A stretch of 64,000 nt of DNA, from assembly GCF_014127485.1 (NCBI RefSeq), contig NZ_CP059903.1:1736001-1800000 (forward strand), written 5' to 3'. Below are positions 35,098-43,840 of the stretch, piece after piece. This DNA comes from Nocardioides dongkuii (GTDB taxonomy: Bacteria > Actinomycetota > Actinomycetes > Propionibacteriales > Nocardioidaceae). The notes below the pieces were generated by a model. That model did not search any database. It worked only from the letters and a program-made list of their open reading frames with translations, and was not told the origin of the DNA. Position numbers and translations under genes: made by a program. Each line of letters opens with the position of its first letter. Position 1 is the first letter of the stretch.

Positions 35098-36570
35098 ATG
35101 ACCCAGATCGCTCACACGCCCCCCGCCCCCGCGCCCGCCCGCACCGACCTGCTGTCGGTGGCCCTGGTGACCCTGGGCTGCGCCCGCAACGAGGTCGACT
35201 CCGAGGAGCTGGCCGGCCGGCTCGAGGCCGACGGCTTCCTCCTGGTCGACGACCCCGCCGACGCCGACACCGTCGTGGTCAACACCTGCGGCTTCGTCGA
35301 GGCCGCCAAGAAGGACTCCGTCGACACCCTGCTCGAGGCCGCCGACCTCAAGGAGGAGGGCCGTCCGCGGGCCGTCGTGGCGGTGGGCTGCCTGGCCGAG
35401 CGCTACGGCAAGGACCTCGCCGAGTCGCTGCCCGAGGCCGACGCCGTGCTCGGCTTCGACGACTACCCCGACATCGCGGCGCGGCTGCGCGCGATCGTCG
35501 CGGGGGAGAGCCACCAGGCGCACACCCCGCAGGACCGCCGCCGGCTGCTGCCGATCTCCCCGACCGCCCGCGACGCCTCGGCGCTCAGCGTGCCCGGCCA
35601 CGCGGTCGCGACCAGCGGCGAGGTGGGTCTCGGCGGGCCGGAGACCGGACCGCGCGGGCTGCGCCGCCGCCTCGACGGCGGGCCGATGGCGCCGCTGAAG
35701 CTCGCGAGCGGCTGCGACCGCCGCTGCAGCTTCTGCGCGATCCCGAGCTTCCGCGGCTCGTTCGTCAGCCGCCGCCCCTCCGACGTGCTCGCCGAGGCGC
35801 AGTGGCTGGCGACCCAGGGGGTCCGCGAGCTGTTCCTGGTCTCGGAGAACTCCACGTCGTACGGCAAGGACCTCGGCGACCTGCGGCTGCTGGAGACGAT
35901 GCTCCCCGAGCTCGCCGCGATCGACGGCGTCGACCGGGTGCGGGTCTCCTACCTCCAGCCCGCGGAGACCCGCCCGGGCCTGGTCGAGGCGATCGCGACC
36001 ACGCCGGGCGTCACGCCGTACTTCGACCTGTCCTTCCAGCACGCCAGCGCCACGGTGCTGCGCCGGATGCGCCGGTTCGGCGACCCCGAGAGCTTCCTGG
36101 GCCTGCTCGACCAGGTGCGTGCGCTCGCGCCGCTGGCCGGCGTCCGGTCCAACGTCATCGTCGGCTTCCCCGGGGAGACCGAGGACGAGCTGCAGACGCT
36201 CTGCGACTTCCTGATCGCCGCACGGATGGACGTCACCGGAGTCTTCGGCTACTCCGACGAGGACGGCACCGAGGCCGCGACGCTCGGCGGCAAGCTGGAC
36301 GAGGACGAGGTCCGCGCCCGCACCGAGCACGTCACCACCCTCGTCGAGGAGCTCAACGCCCAGCGGGCCGAGGAGCGGATCGGCGAGCTCGTCGAGGTGC
36401 TGGTCGAGTCGCTCGAGGACGGCGAGGTCGCGGGACGCGCGGCCCACCAGGGGCCGGAGGTCGACGGGACGACGTACCTCGTCGGCAGCGCCGCACAGGT
36501 CGGGGACCTGGTGCGGGCCGAGGTGGTCGCCACCGACGGCGTCGACCTGATCGCGAAGGAGCTCGGGTGA
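35098..36570 (+). CDS. rimO: ribosomal protein S12 methylthiotransferase RimO
   Basis: Radical-SAM enzyme adding a methylthio group to an aspartate of ribosomal protein S12. 490 aa from ATG 35098 (GTG 35089 also possible). MTTase-domain cysteines in [19 protein letters not shown] and VGCLAERYG; radical-SAM [19 protein letters not shown] domain at the C-terminus. An extra linker of about 55 residues ([14 protein letters not shown]... to GGPMAPLK) separates the two Fe-S domains and is longer than in E. coli. The stop overlaps the pgsA start. Confidence 0.94.
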   Translation: MTQIAHTPPAPAPARTDLLSVALVTLGCARNEVDSEELAGRLEADGFLLVDDPADADTVVVNTCGFVEAAKKDSVDTLLEAADLKEEGRPRAVVAVGCLAERYGKDLAESLPEADAVLGFDDYPDIAARLRAIVAGESHQAHTPQDRRRLLPISPTARDASALSVPGHAVATSGEVGLGGPETGPRGLRRRLDGGPMAPLKLASGCDRRCSFCAIPSFRGSFVSRRPSDVLAEAQWLATQGVRELFLVSENSTSYGKDLGDLRLLETMLPELAAIDGVDRVRVSYLQPAETRPGLVEAIATTPGVTPYFDLSFQHASATVLRRMRRFGDPESFLGLLDQVRALAPLAGVRSNVIVGFPGETEDELQTLCDFLIAARMDVTGVFGYSDEDGTEAATLGGKLDEDEVRARTEHVTTLVEELNAQRAEERIGELVEVLVESLEDGEVAGRAAHQGPEVDGTTYLVGSAAQVGDLVRAEVVATDGVDLIAKELG

Positions 36571-37172
36571 GCGACACCGGCCGGCAGGTCAGCAACTGGA
36601 ACCTGCCCAACGCGCTGACGACGCTGCGCATCGTGCTCGTGCCGTTCTTCGGCTGGGCGCTGCTGATCGACAACGGCGAGTCCGTGCTCTGGCGCTGCAT
36701 CGCCTGGGCGATCTTCGTGGTCGCGATGATCACCGACAAGATCGACGGCGACCTCGCCCGGTCGCGCAACCTGGTGACCGACTTCGGCAAGATCGCCGAC
36801 CCGATCGCCGACAAGGCGATCACCGGGATGGCCCTGATCGGGCTCTCCATCGTCGGCGACGTGTGGTGGTGGGTGACGATCCTGGTGCTGCTGCGCGAGT
36901 GGAGCGTGACCCTGCTGCGCCTCTCGGTCCTCAAGCGCGTGGTGATCGCCGCCAAGGACCTCGGCAAGCTCAAGACGACCTTCCAGGCCATCGCCCTCGG
37001 CGGGCTGATCCTGCCGCTGCGCGACGCCGACCTGCCCAGCGCGCTCGAGGTGCCGGGCGAGGTGCTCTTCTACGTCTCGCAGGTCTGCCTCGGGGTCGCG
37101 GTGGCGCTGACCCTGTACTCCGGGCTGGAGTTCTACCGCGACGTGTGGAAGCAGCGCGCGCAGCTGCGCTGA
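36567..37172 (+). CDS. pgsA: CDP-diacylglycerol-glycerol-3-phosphate 3-phosphatidyltransferase
   Basis: Membrane enzyme of phosphatidylglycerol synthesis. 201 aa. CDP-alcohol phosphotransferase motif [20 protein letters not shown] followed by IADK, i.e. DGx2ARx8Gx3Dx3D complete; four to five hydrophobic segments. GTG 36567 overlaps the rimO TGA by GTGA. rimO-pgsA-cinA-clgR order is conserved in actinobacteria, but here pgsA and cinA are separated by 6 kb. Confidence 0.93.
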   Translation: MSDTGRQVSNWNLPNALTTLRIVLVPFFGWALLIDNGESVLWRCIAWAIFVVAMITDKIDGDLARSRNLVTDFGKIADPIADKAITGMALIGLSIVGDVWWWVTILVLLREWSVTLLRLSVLKRVVIAAKDLGKLKTTFQAIALGGLILPLRDADLPSALEVPGEVLFYVSQVCLGVAVALTLYSGLEFYRDVWKQRAQLR

Positions 37173-37177
37173 CGCGA

Positions 37178-37195
37178 TTCACCCCTCCGGGTGAA
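37178..37195. promoter_or_regulatory. TTCACCC/GGGTGAA hairpin or operator
   Basis: A 7-bp stem and 4-nt loop just after pgsA. It could be a weak terminator. It also equals inverted TTCACC half-sites, the element used by PhoP/RegX3-type phosphate regulators; the choice is open. Confidence 0.4.
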
Positions 37196-37311
37196 CGGAG
37201 CGTCCGATCGCCCGTCAAGAGGGTCCGCTACGGCTGATCCTGACAAAGTTCCGGCACCCGATCGGTCGTGCCGGGAGGGATCGTCGGCCCGCCGCGGGAC
37301 GGCCGGGAAAC

Positions 37312-37333
37312 CGTCAGGTCTCGTTCACGTAAC
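37312..37333 (+). promoter_or_regulatory. candidate PHO-box-like direct repeat
   Basis: CGTCAGGTCTC and GTTCACGTAAC are adjacent 11-nt units with TCA at the same place, like Streptomyces PHO-box units. The pair would lie at about -61 to -40 from the predicted start of the nucleotidase transcript. Only the second unit fits well. Confidence 0.3.
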
Positions 37334-37360
37334 GCCCCACGAAGCGCGGCAACACCGGGT

Positions 37361-37366
37361 TAGGGT
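37361..37366 (+). promoter_or_regulatory. candidate -10 (TAGGGT) for the nucleotidase gene
   Basis: Predicts a transcript with a leader of roughly 27 nt before GTG 37400, which carries GAAAGG as ribosome-binding site. Confidence 0.4.
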
Positions 37367-37399
37367 CGCCCGGTTAGCTCGCCTTCGAAAGGTCCCCAC

Positions 37400-40024
37400 G
37401 TGTCATCACGCACCCGGCAGAGCCTCTCTGCCGTTCTCGGTCTCGGTCTCGCGGCCACCACGCTCTCGCTGATCCAGGCGCCCGCCGCTCACGCGGCCCC
37501 GGTCGCGATCACGCTGCTGAACATCAACGACTACCACGGTCGGATCACGAGCGACGGCGGCTCCGGCTCCGGCGACGCCACGACGTACAGCACCGTGGAG
37601 CTGGCGACCACCGTCCAGAGCATCCGCAGCGCCCAGGGGGCCGGGAGCGTCCTGTTCCTCTCGGCCGGCGACAACATCGGCGCGTCGCTGTTCAACTCGG
37701 CCTACACCGAGGACCGGCCGACCGTCGAGGTGCTGAACGCGCTGGACCTCGCCTCCTCGACCGCGGGCAACCACGAGTTCGACAAGGGCTACGACTGGCT
37801 GCAGGACAACGTCATCGACGGCAGCGACGACTACACCGCCGCCGAGTTCCCGATCCTCGGCGCGAACGTCTACCTCAAGGGGACGACGACGCCCGCCCTC
37901 GAGGAGTACTCGGTCCACGAGGTGGCCGGCACGTCCGTGTGCGTGATCGGCGCGATCACGCAGGAGACCCCGACCCTCGTGAGCCCGGCAGGGATCGCCT
38001 CGCTCGAGTTCGGTGACCCGGTCGCGGCCGTGAACCGCGTCGCCAACCGGCTCGACGCCGCAGGAACCTGCGACGTCACGGTCGCCAGCTACCACGAGGG
38101 TGCCGGCGCCGGCACGCCCGACGGTGCGACGCTGGAGCAGGAGGTCGCCGCGGGCGGGGTCTTCGCGAACATCGTCACCGCGACCGCCGCACCCGTCGAC
38201 GTCATCCTCACCGGGCACACCCACAAGGAGTACACCTGGACCGCCGCCAAGCCCGGCGGAGGCACTCGGCCGATCGTGCAGACCGGCTCCTACGGCGCCA
38301 AGCTCGGCCAGGTCGACCTCACCTACGACGAGGCCACCGACGCCGTCGCGGTGTCGGGCGCACAGCTCGTCACCGTCGGTACGGCCGAGAACCTGACCGA
38401 CCCCGTGGTGGCGGAGGTCAACACCATCACCACCGAGGCCGTCGCCGCGGCGAACGTGGTCGGCGACGTCCCGGAGGGGAGCGTCACCGACGACATCACG
38501 AGCGCCTTCACCGGCGGAACCTACGGTCCGGACGGGTACACGGGCACCACGACGCGCGACGACCGGGCGTCCGAGTCCGCGCTGGGCAACCTGGTGGCAG
38601 ACGCCCTCCGCGAGACCCCGATCACCGACATCGCGGGTCTCCCGAAGGCCGACATCGGCGTCGTCAACCCCGGCGGGCTGCGCAACGAGCTCTACTACGA
38701 CCCCAACAAGGGCGGCAGCAGCAGCCCCCAGGACGCCAACGGCGTGGTCACCTTCGAGGAGGCCAACGCGGTGCTCCCGTTCGCGAACAACATCTCCTAC
38801 GTCACGCTGACCGGCGCGGAGTTCAAGCAGGTCCTCGAGCAGCAGTGGCAGACGGCCGCCGACGGCGTGACCCGCCCCTCGCGTCCGTTCCTGCACCTCG
38901 GCCTCTCGAAGAACGTCAAGGTCGTGGCGAAGCCCGACACCTCGGCGACCTCGCCGGTGGGCGGCAACATCCTGAGCGTCACGGTCGACGGTCGCCCCGT
39001 GGTCGACGACCGCGAGTACGTCGTGTCCACCTTCTCCTTCCTGGCCACGGGCGGCGACAACTTCCGCGCGTTCAAGCTCGGGACGAACCGGGACACCGGC
39101 AAGGTCGACCGCGACCTGTGGATCGACGGCTACCTCGGCAACGGGCAGGCGAAGTCCCCGAGCTTCGCGCGTCGCCAGGTCTTCGCCACCGGCATGCCGG
39201 TGGGCGAGGTGGCCCCCGGTGACCAGATCGCGCTGAGCTTCTCGAAGCTGAACCTCACCTCCCTCGGTGCACCCGCGAACACCGTGCTCGAGGCGAGCGC
39301 CGTGCTCGGCGGCACCTCGACGCCGCTCGGCTCGGCCGACGTCTCCACCGGGGCGGCCAGCATCACGGTCACCGTCCCGGCCGACGCCTACGGCTCGACC
39401 ATCGAGATCGTCGCCCAGCCCAGCGGGACCACGGTCTCGATCCCCGTGGCCAAGGCGGCCTCGTCGGTCACGGCGAGCACCGAGCGGACGTCGTACGGCG
39501 AGCCGGTCGAGGTCGACGTCGTCGTCGAGTCCGAGGCTCCCGCGAACGGCACGGTCGAGATCACCGCCGGCGGCAAGGTCGTCGGCACCGGGACCGTCAC
39601 CGACGGCACCGGGACGGTGACCATCGCAGGCAAGACGCTCAAGCCGGGCACCACCTCGCTCGCGGTCACCTTCACCGGGCCGCAGGCCGAGGACGCCTCG
39701 ACGACCGTGGCCGCCAAGGTCAGCAAGGCCGCGGCGAAGGTCAAGGCCACGAGCAAGCCCGCGAGGATCGTGGTCGACAAGACCAAGGCGACCATCAAGG
39801 TCAAGGTCGGGACGATCGGCGAGGCCGCGAAGGGCAAGGTCACCGTCCGGGCCGGCGGGAAGACCTACACCGCGAGGCTGAAGTCCGGCGTCGCGACCGT
39901 CACGCTCAAGCCGTTCGGCTCGACCGGCAAGAAGCTGGTCACCGTGAGGTACCTCGGCAACGACGTGACCACGAAGGCGAGCGACAAGCTCACCCTCAAG
40001 GTCAAGAAGGCCAAGAAGAAGTAG
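37400..40024 (+). CDS. secreted bifunctional metallophosphatase/5'-nucleotidase with Ig-like C-terminus
   Basis: 874 aa. Signal peptide (1-32, ending AHAAP). UshA-type phosphoesterase with metal ligands in LLNINDYHGRI, LSAGDNIGAS, AGNHEFDKGYDW and LTGHTHKEY (about 34-290). The 5'-nucleotidase C-terminal domain follows (GNLVADALRE, VNPGGLRNELYY, FEEANAVLPFANNISYVTLT). Two Ig-like modules (about 680-874) end in a lysine tail KVKKAKKK. It would hydrolyse extracellular nucleotides to nucleoside and phosphate. GTG 37400 starts the signal peptide. Inserted between pgsA and cinA together with the nuclease gene that follows. Confidence 0.92.
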   Translation: MSSRTRQSLSAVLGLGLAATTLSLIQAPAAHAAPVAITLLNINDYHGRITSDGGSGSGDATTYSTVELATTVQSIRSAQGAGSVLFLSAGDNIGASLFNSAYTEDRPTVEVLNALDLASSTAGNHEFDKGYDWLQDNVIDGSDDYTAAEFPILGANVYLKGTTTPALEEYSVHEVAGTSVCVIGAITQETPTLVSPAGIASLEFGDPVAAVNRVANRLDAAGTCDVTVASYHEGAGAGTPDGATLEQEVAAGGVFANIVTATAAPVDVILTGHTHKEYTWTAAKPGGGTRPIVQTGSYGAKLGQVDLTYDEATDAVAVSGAQLVTVGTAENLTDPVVAEVNTITTEAVAAANVVGDVPEGSVTDDITSAFTGGTYGPDGYTGTTTRDDRASESALGNLVADALRETPITDIAGLPKADIGVVNPGGLRNELYYDPNKGGSSSPQDANGVVTFEEANAVLPFANNISYVTLTGAEFKQVLEQQWQTAADGVTRPSRPFLHLGLSKNVKVVAKPDTSATSPVGGNILSVTVDGRPVVDDREYVVSTFSFLATGGDNFRAFKLGTNRDTGKVDRDLWIDGYLGNGQAKSPSFARRQVFATGMPVGEVAPGDQIALSFSKLNLTSLGAPANTVLEASAVLGGTSTPLGSADVSTGAASITVTVPADAYGSTIEIVAQPSGTTVSIPVAKAASSVTASTERTSYGEPVEVDVVVESEAPANGTVEITAGGKVVGTGTVTDGTGTVTIAGKTLKPGTTSLAVTFTGPQAEDASTTVAAKVSKAAAKVKATSKPARIVVDKTKATIKVKVGTIGEAAKGKVTVRAGGKTYTARLKSGVATVTLKPFGSTGKKLVTVRYLGNDVTTKASDKLTLKVKKAKKK

Positions 40025-40030
40025 CACCAC

Positions 40031-40066
40031 CTGAGGGGCCCGTCGGTGATCCGGCGGGCCCCTCAG
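40031..40066 (+). terminator. hairpin terminator after the nucleotidase gene
   Basis: A 12-bp stem CTGAGGGGCCCG/CGGGCCCCTCAG with a 12-nt loop, 6 bp after the stop. No T-tract. Confidence 0.8.
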
Positions 40067-40118
40067 CCTCCCCGCTCCCCGGAGCGGTCCTCTCCACCCC
40101 TCCTCTGGAAGGTCATCC

Positions 40119-42989
40119 ATGCCCTCAACACCCCGCGGTGCCCGTCGGGCACTCGCCGCTTCCGCCGGACTGGCGGTCGCCGTCACCGGGCTGTCGGTCT
40201 TCGCCACCAGCCCCGCCACTGCCAACCCCGCAGGCACGGCCCTCGTCATCAGCGAGGTCTACGGCGGCGGCGGCAACGCCGGTGCCACGCTCAAGAACGA
40301 CTTCATCGAGCTCTACAACCCCACGAACGCGGCGATCTCCGTCGCCGGCATGTCGGTCCAGTACCGCAGTAGCGGATCGAGCAGCGCGGCCACCGGCGTC
40401 ACGGAGCTGTCGGGTTCGGTGCCTGCGAGGGGCCACTACCTCGTCAAGCAGGCCGCCGGCACCGGCGGGACCGCCGACCTCCCGGCGGTCGACGCGACCG
40501 GAGAGATCGCCATGAGCGGCACGGCGTTCACCGCGTGGCTCGCCAACGGCACCACGGCCCTGAACCCGGGGATCAACAGCGCCGTGGGGACCCCGGGCGT
40601 CATCGACCTGGTCGGCGTCAACAGCAACACTTTCGAGACGGCGAAGACTGTTGCCGCGTCGAACTCGACGTCGCTGGCCCGCGCCGCCAACGGGACCGAC
40701 ACGGACAACAACTCCGCCGACTTCACCAGCGGTGCCCCCACCCCGACCGGCAGCGGCGGGGGGCAGGAGCCCGAGCCCGAGCCCGAGCCCGTGACGGTGA
40801 CGATTCCAGAGATTCAGGGGACCGGCTCAGTGAGCCCCCTTGTCGGCGACCCGGTCGAGACCAGGGGCGTCGTGACCGCGGTGTATCCCGAGGGCGGCCT
40901 GTTCGGCTACTACCTGCAGACCCCGGGTTCGGGAGGAGCCGTCGACTCCACCCCGGGTGCCTCCGACGGGATCTTCGTCCGGCAGCCCTCCGGCGCCGTC
41001 ACCGTGACGCGGGGCTCCTACGTCGAGGTCACCGGCACGGTGGCCGAGTTCGCGGGTCAGACCCAGCTGAGTGTTCTCCCGACCGACGTCACCGTCCTCG
41101 GCGAGACGGCCGCCCCCGTGCTGCCGACCACGACGCTCGAGTGGCCTGACACCGACGCCGAGAAGGAAGCGCTCGAGGGCATGCTCTACCAGCCCTCGGT
41201 CGACTTCACGGTGACGAACACCTTCTCCACCAACCAGTTCGGCGAGGTCGGGCTGGCTGTCGGCGACAAGCCGCTGGTCCAGCCGACCGAGGTCGCGGAC
41301 GCCCAGGACGCGGCCGCCATCGCGGCGGTCGTGGCCGACAACGCCGCGCGTGCGATCACGCTCGACGACGCGGCCTCGACCAACTTCACCGCGGCTCCCG
41401 GCAACACCCTGACCCCGGCGTACGTCTCGAACGAGGAGCCGGTCCGGGTCGGGGCAAGGGCGACCATCGACGAGCCGGTCATCCTCACCCAGGGCGGATC
41501 GTCGACCGCGCCGACGTACCGGTTCCAGCCGCGCGAGCGCGTCGTCGGCCCGGACAACGCTGCGTCCCCCGCGACGTTCGAGAACACCCGCACGGCGGCG
41601 CCCGACTCGGCGGCGATCGACCCGACGGGCACCGCCGACGTCAAGGTCGCCTCGTTCAACGTGCTGAACTACTTCACCACGCTGGGTGACGCGAACGACG
41701 ACAACGTCGGCGACGGAGGCTGCCTGTCCTACCAGGACCGTCTGGGCGACGGCACCAACGTCCGCGAAGGGTGCGACCAGCGCGGCGCCTGGGACCCCCA
41801 GGACTTCGCGCGTCAGCAGGAGAAGATCGTCGCGGCGATCAACGCTCTCGACGCCGACGTCGTGGGCCTGATGGAGATCGAGAACTCCGCCAAGCTGGGG
41901 GAGACCCCGGACGAGGCGACCGGTGCCCTCGTCGCCGCCCTGAACGCCGACGCCGGCGCGGGCACCTGGGCGGCCAACCCGTCGTCGTCCGACCTGCCGC
42001 CGGTCGCGGAGATGGACGTCATCACCAACGCGATCATCTACAAGCCCGGCGCGGTGAAGCGGCTCGGCGCGTCCCGCGCGCTGGGGGAGCTGTCCGGTGC
42101 CGGCGAGGCGTTCGACAACGCCCGTGAGCCGCTGGCCCAGGCGTTCACCCCTGTGGCCGGCGGCGAGTCCTTCCTCGTCGTGGTCAACCACTTCAAGTCC
42201 AAGGGCTCGGGCACCGACGACGGCACCGGCCAGGGCAACGCCAACCCGGACCGGGTCGCCCAGGCGCGGGCACTGGCTGCCTGGGTCCCGACCGTCCAGA
42301 CGGCCATCGGGGTCGAGCCGACGCTGCTCATGGGTGACTTCAACTCCTACGCCATGGAGGACCCGCTCCAGGTCCTCTATGCGGAGGACTACGTCAACGT
42401 GGAGAAGCACTCGGGCAGTGGCGACTTCTCGTACTCGTTCTCAGGTCTGTCCGGCTCGCTGGACCACGTCCTGGCGAACCCGGCCGCGATGGAGCTCTAC
42501 ACCGGCACCGACACGTGGAACATCAACAGCGGTGAGTCGCTGGCGATGGAGTACAGCCGGCACGACTACCACGCGACCGACTTCCACGAGGCGACGCCGT
42601 ACCGGTCCTCCGACCACGACCCGGTGATCATGGGCCTCGACACCATCACCCCGACCGAGCCGGAGCCGGAGCCGGAGCCGGAGCCCACCCCGGTCAAGGC
42701 CACGATCAGCGTCAAGCACAGCCCGTCGAAGGTGGTGGCCGGCAAGACCCGCGCCACCCTGAAGATCAAGGTCTCGGCCAAGGGCGCCAAGCCCACCGGC
42801 AAGGTCACGGTCAAGATCAAGGGCGGCAAGACCCTGAAGGTCACCCTGAAGAACGGCAAGGCCACGGTGAAGCTGCCGAAGTTCGCCACGCCGGGCACCA
42901 AGAAGCTGACTGTCGTCTACCGGGGCGACGACCGGGTGAAGGGTGAGTCGGTCACCTATCGGATCAAGGTCGTGAAGAAGAAGAACTAG
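40119..42989 (+). CDS. secreted ExeM/NucH-family endonuclease with LTD domain and Ig-like C-terminus
   Basis: 956 aa. Signal peptide (1-37, ending ATANP). Lamin-tail domain (about 39-150; ALVISEVYGGGGNAGATLKN), an EP-rich linker and an OB-fold/YhcR-like segment (about 228-330). The endonuclease/exonuclease/phosphatase domain is at about 507-848 (VKVASFNVLNYF, GLMEIENSAK, VVNHFKSKG, LMGDFNSYAMEDP, SDHDPVIMGLD). A second EPEPEP linker leads to a Lys-rich Ig-like module ending KVVKKKN. It should degrade extracellular DNA. SD GGAAGG before ATG 40119. Same direction as the nucleotidase, 94 bp downstream. Confidence 0.92.
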   Translation: MPSTPRGARRALAASAGLAVAVTGLSVFATSPATANPAGTALVISEVYGGGGNAGATLKNDFIELYNPTNAAISVAGMSVQYRSSGSSSAATGVTELSGSVPARGHYLVKQAAGTGGTADLPAVDATGEIAMSGTAFTAWLANGTTALNPGINSAVGTPGVIDLVGVNSNTFETAKTVAASNSTSLARAANGTDTDNNSADFTSGAPTPTGSGGGQEPEPEPEPVTVTIPEIQGTGSVSPLVGDPVETRGVVTAVYPEGGLFGYYLQTPGSGGAVDSTPGASDGIFVRQPSGAVTVTRGSYVEVTGTVAEFAGQTQLSVLPTDVTVLGETAAPVLPTTTLEWPDTDAEKEALEGMLYQPSVDFTVTNTFSTNQFGEVGLAVGDKPLVQPTEVADAQDAAAIAAVVADNAARAITLDDAASTNFTAAPGNTLTPAYVSNEEPVRVGARATIDEPVILTQGGSSTAPTYRFQPRERVVGPDNAASPATFENTRTAAPDSAAIDPTGTADVKVASFNVLNYFTTLGDANDDNVGDGGCLSYQDRLGDGTNVREGCDQRGAWDPQDFARQQEKIVAAINALDADVVGLMEIENSAKLGETPDEATGALVAALNADAGAGTWAANPSSSDLPPVAEMDVITNAIIYKPGAVKRLGASRALGELSGAGEAFDNAREPLAQAFTPVAGGESFLVVVNHFKSKGSGTDDGTGQGNANPDRVAQARALAAWVPTVQTAIGVEPTLLMGDFNSYAMEDPLQVLYAEDYVNVEKHSGSGDFSYSFSGLSGSLDHVLANPAAMELYTGTDTWNINSGESLAMEYSRHDYHATDFHEATPYRSSDHDPVIMGLDTITPTEPEPEPEPEPTPVKATISVKHSPSKVVAGKTRATLKIKVSAKGAKPTGKVTVKIKGGKTLKVTLKNGKATVKLPKFATPGTKKLTVVYRGDDRVKGESVTYRIKVVKKKN

Positions 42990-43016
42990 CGCCCCCGGCG
43001 TTCGCTCGAACAGCAC

Positions 43017-43046
43017 GACCCCGCGGGGGTCGGTCCTTCGGGGCCG
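43017..43046 (+). terminator. tandem small hairpins after the nuclease gene
   Basis: GACCCC-GCG-GGGGTC is followed at once by CGGTCC-TTCG-GGGCCG (one G-U pair, UUCG tetraloop). Typical high-GC terminator structure for the gene ending at 42989. Confidence 0.6.
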
Positions 43047-43075
43047 GCCCCTGTCGGCGTACTCCGGGGGTTGTC

Positions 43076-43101
43076 GGTTTCCCCGGATCACCGGGGAAAC
43101 C
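43076..43101. repeat. inverted repeat, 11-bp stem
   Basis: GGTTTCCCCGG and CCGGGGAAACC around ATCA. Its right arm shares four bases (43098-43101) with the left arm of the next hairpin. Confidence 0.8.
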
Positions 43102-43141
43102 TGATGTTCGGGGCCATCGCGATGCCCCCGAACATCAGGTT
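43098..43141. repeat. inverted repeat, 16-bp stem
   Basis: AACCTGATGTTCGGGG pairs with CCCCGAACATCAGGTT; the 12-nt loop itself contains the palindrome CATCGCGATG. Overlaps the preceding hairpin, so only one can fully form. Confidence 0.85.
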
Positions 43142-43201
43142 CTCCCTGAGAAGTCGCCCCGAGCAGCGCCAGCCCCCTGGAGCACCTCTCCCGGGGCGCC
43201 G

Positions 43202-43227
43202 CGAACACAAGCGCCGACTCGGCGCTT
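43202..43227. repeat. dispersed palindromic repeat copy
   Basis: CGAACACAAGCGCCGACTCG continuing GCG (43202-43224) is identical to 60666-60688 over 23 nt. AAGCGCCGA-C-TCGGCGCTT forms a 9-bp palindrome. Confidence 0.85.
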
Positions 43228-43290
43228 GGGGGACACCGAGTGGCGCGGCAGGTCACACGACCCGGGCGATTGTGCGTCCGGACCCGCGGA

Positions 43291-43296
43291 TACCGT
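43291..43296 (+). promoter_or_regulatory. candidate leaderless -10 (TACCGT) for cinA
   Basis: TACCGT is 6 nt before ATG 43303, which supports that start over the upstream in-frame GTG at 43240. Confidence 0.5.
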
Positions 43297-43302
43297 GCCG
43301 AC

Positions 43303-43806
43303 ATGCCTCACCGCGATGACCTCGACCCCGCCACGAAGGCCCACCTGCTGCTCCGAGCCGGCGGGCAGACCGTCGCCACGGCGGAGTCCCTGACCGGCGG
43401 CAAGCTGGCGGTCGCCTTCACCGAGACCCCCGGCGCCTCGGAGACCTACCTCGGCGGGGTGGTCACCTACGCGACCGAGCTGAAGAAGTCGATCCTCGAG
43501 GTCGACCAGGCGATCATCGACGAGCACGGCGTCGTCTCCGCCGAGTGCGCGCGGGCGATGGCCTCGGGCATCAAGGCCTTCACCGGGGCGTCGTACGGCG
43601 TGTCCACGACGGGCGTCGCCGGCCCCAGCGAGCAGGAGGGCAAGCCGGTCGGCACGGTGTTCATCGGGATCGCCGGACCGGGCCTCCTCGAGACCGTCGC
43701 GCTGGAGCTCTCCGGCGACCGCGGCACGATCACCGCCCGCACCTGCGAGGAGGCACTGTCGGCGCTCAATGGCATCCTCGGGAGGGAAGAAGCAGACCTC
43801 GGGTAG
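43303..43806 (+). CDS. cinA: CinA-family C-terminal domain protein (nicotinamide-nucleotide amidohydrolase)
   Basis: 167 aa, the stand-alone PncC/CinA C-terminal domain. It deamidates nicotinamide mononucleotide in NAD recycling. Motifs are TVATAESLTGGKLA, YLGGVVTYATELKKSIL, SAECARAMASGI and the nucleotide-binding STTGVAGPSEQEGKPVGTVFIG. The N-terminal MoaB-like domain of longer CinA is absent, as in most actinobacterial homologues. Followed by clgR, the usual neighbour, 34 bp later. Confidence 0.93.
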   Translation: MPHRDDLDPATKAHLLLRAGGQTVATAESLTGGKLAVAFTETPGASETYLGGVVTYATELKKSILEVDQAIIDEHGVVSAECARAMASGIKAFTGASYGVSTTGVAGPSEQEGKPVGTVFIGIAGPGLLETVALELSGDRGTITARTCEEALSALNGILGREEADLG

Positions 43807-43809
43807 CGT
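43804..43809 (+). promoter_or_regulatory. candidate -10 (TAGCGT) for clgR
   Basis: TAGCGT overlaps the cinA stop codon and predicts a leader of about 25 nt holding GGAAGGAG before ATG 43841. Confidence 0.35.
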
Positions 43810-43840
43810 TGATCCACACGGACCGGGAAGGAGACCCCGC

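Larger units (their letters stand above)
37173..37399. promoter_or_regulatory. pgsA/nucleotidase intergenic region
   Basis: 227 bp without a gene. It holds TTCACCC-CTCC-GGGTGAA (37178-37195), a second inverted repeat CCGGCAC...GTGCCGG (37251-37274), an 11-nt-spaced pair of xxTCA units (37312-37333) and a -10 TAGGGT (37361-37366). Confidence 0.5.
42990..43302. other. 313-bp intergenic region with stacked hairpins
   Basis: No gene seen. It contains terminator-like hairpins at 43017-43046, two overlapping strong inverted repeats (43076-43101 and 43098-43141), one copy of the dispersed palindromic repeat (43202-43227) and the cinA -10. Confidence 0.75.
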
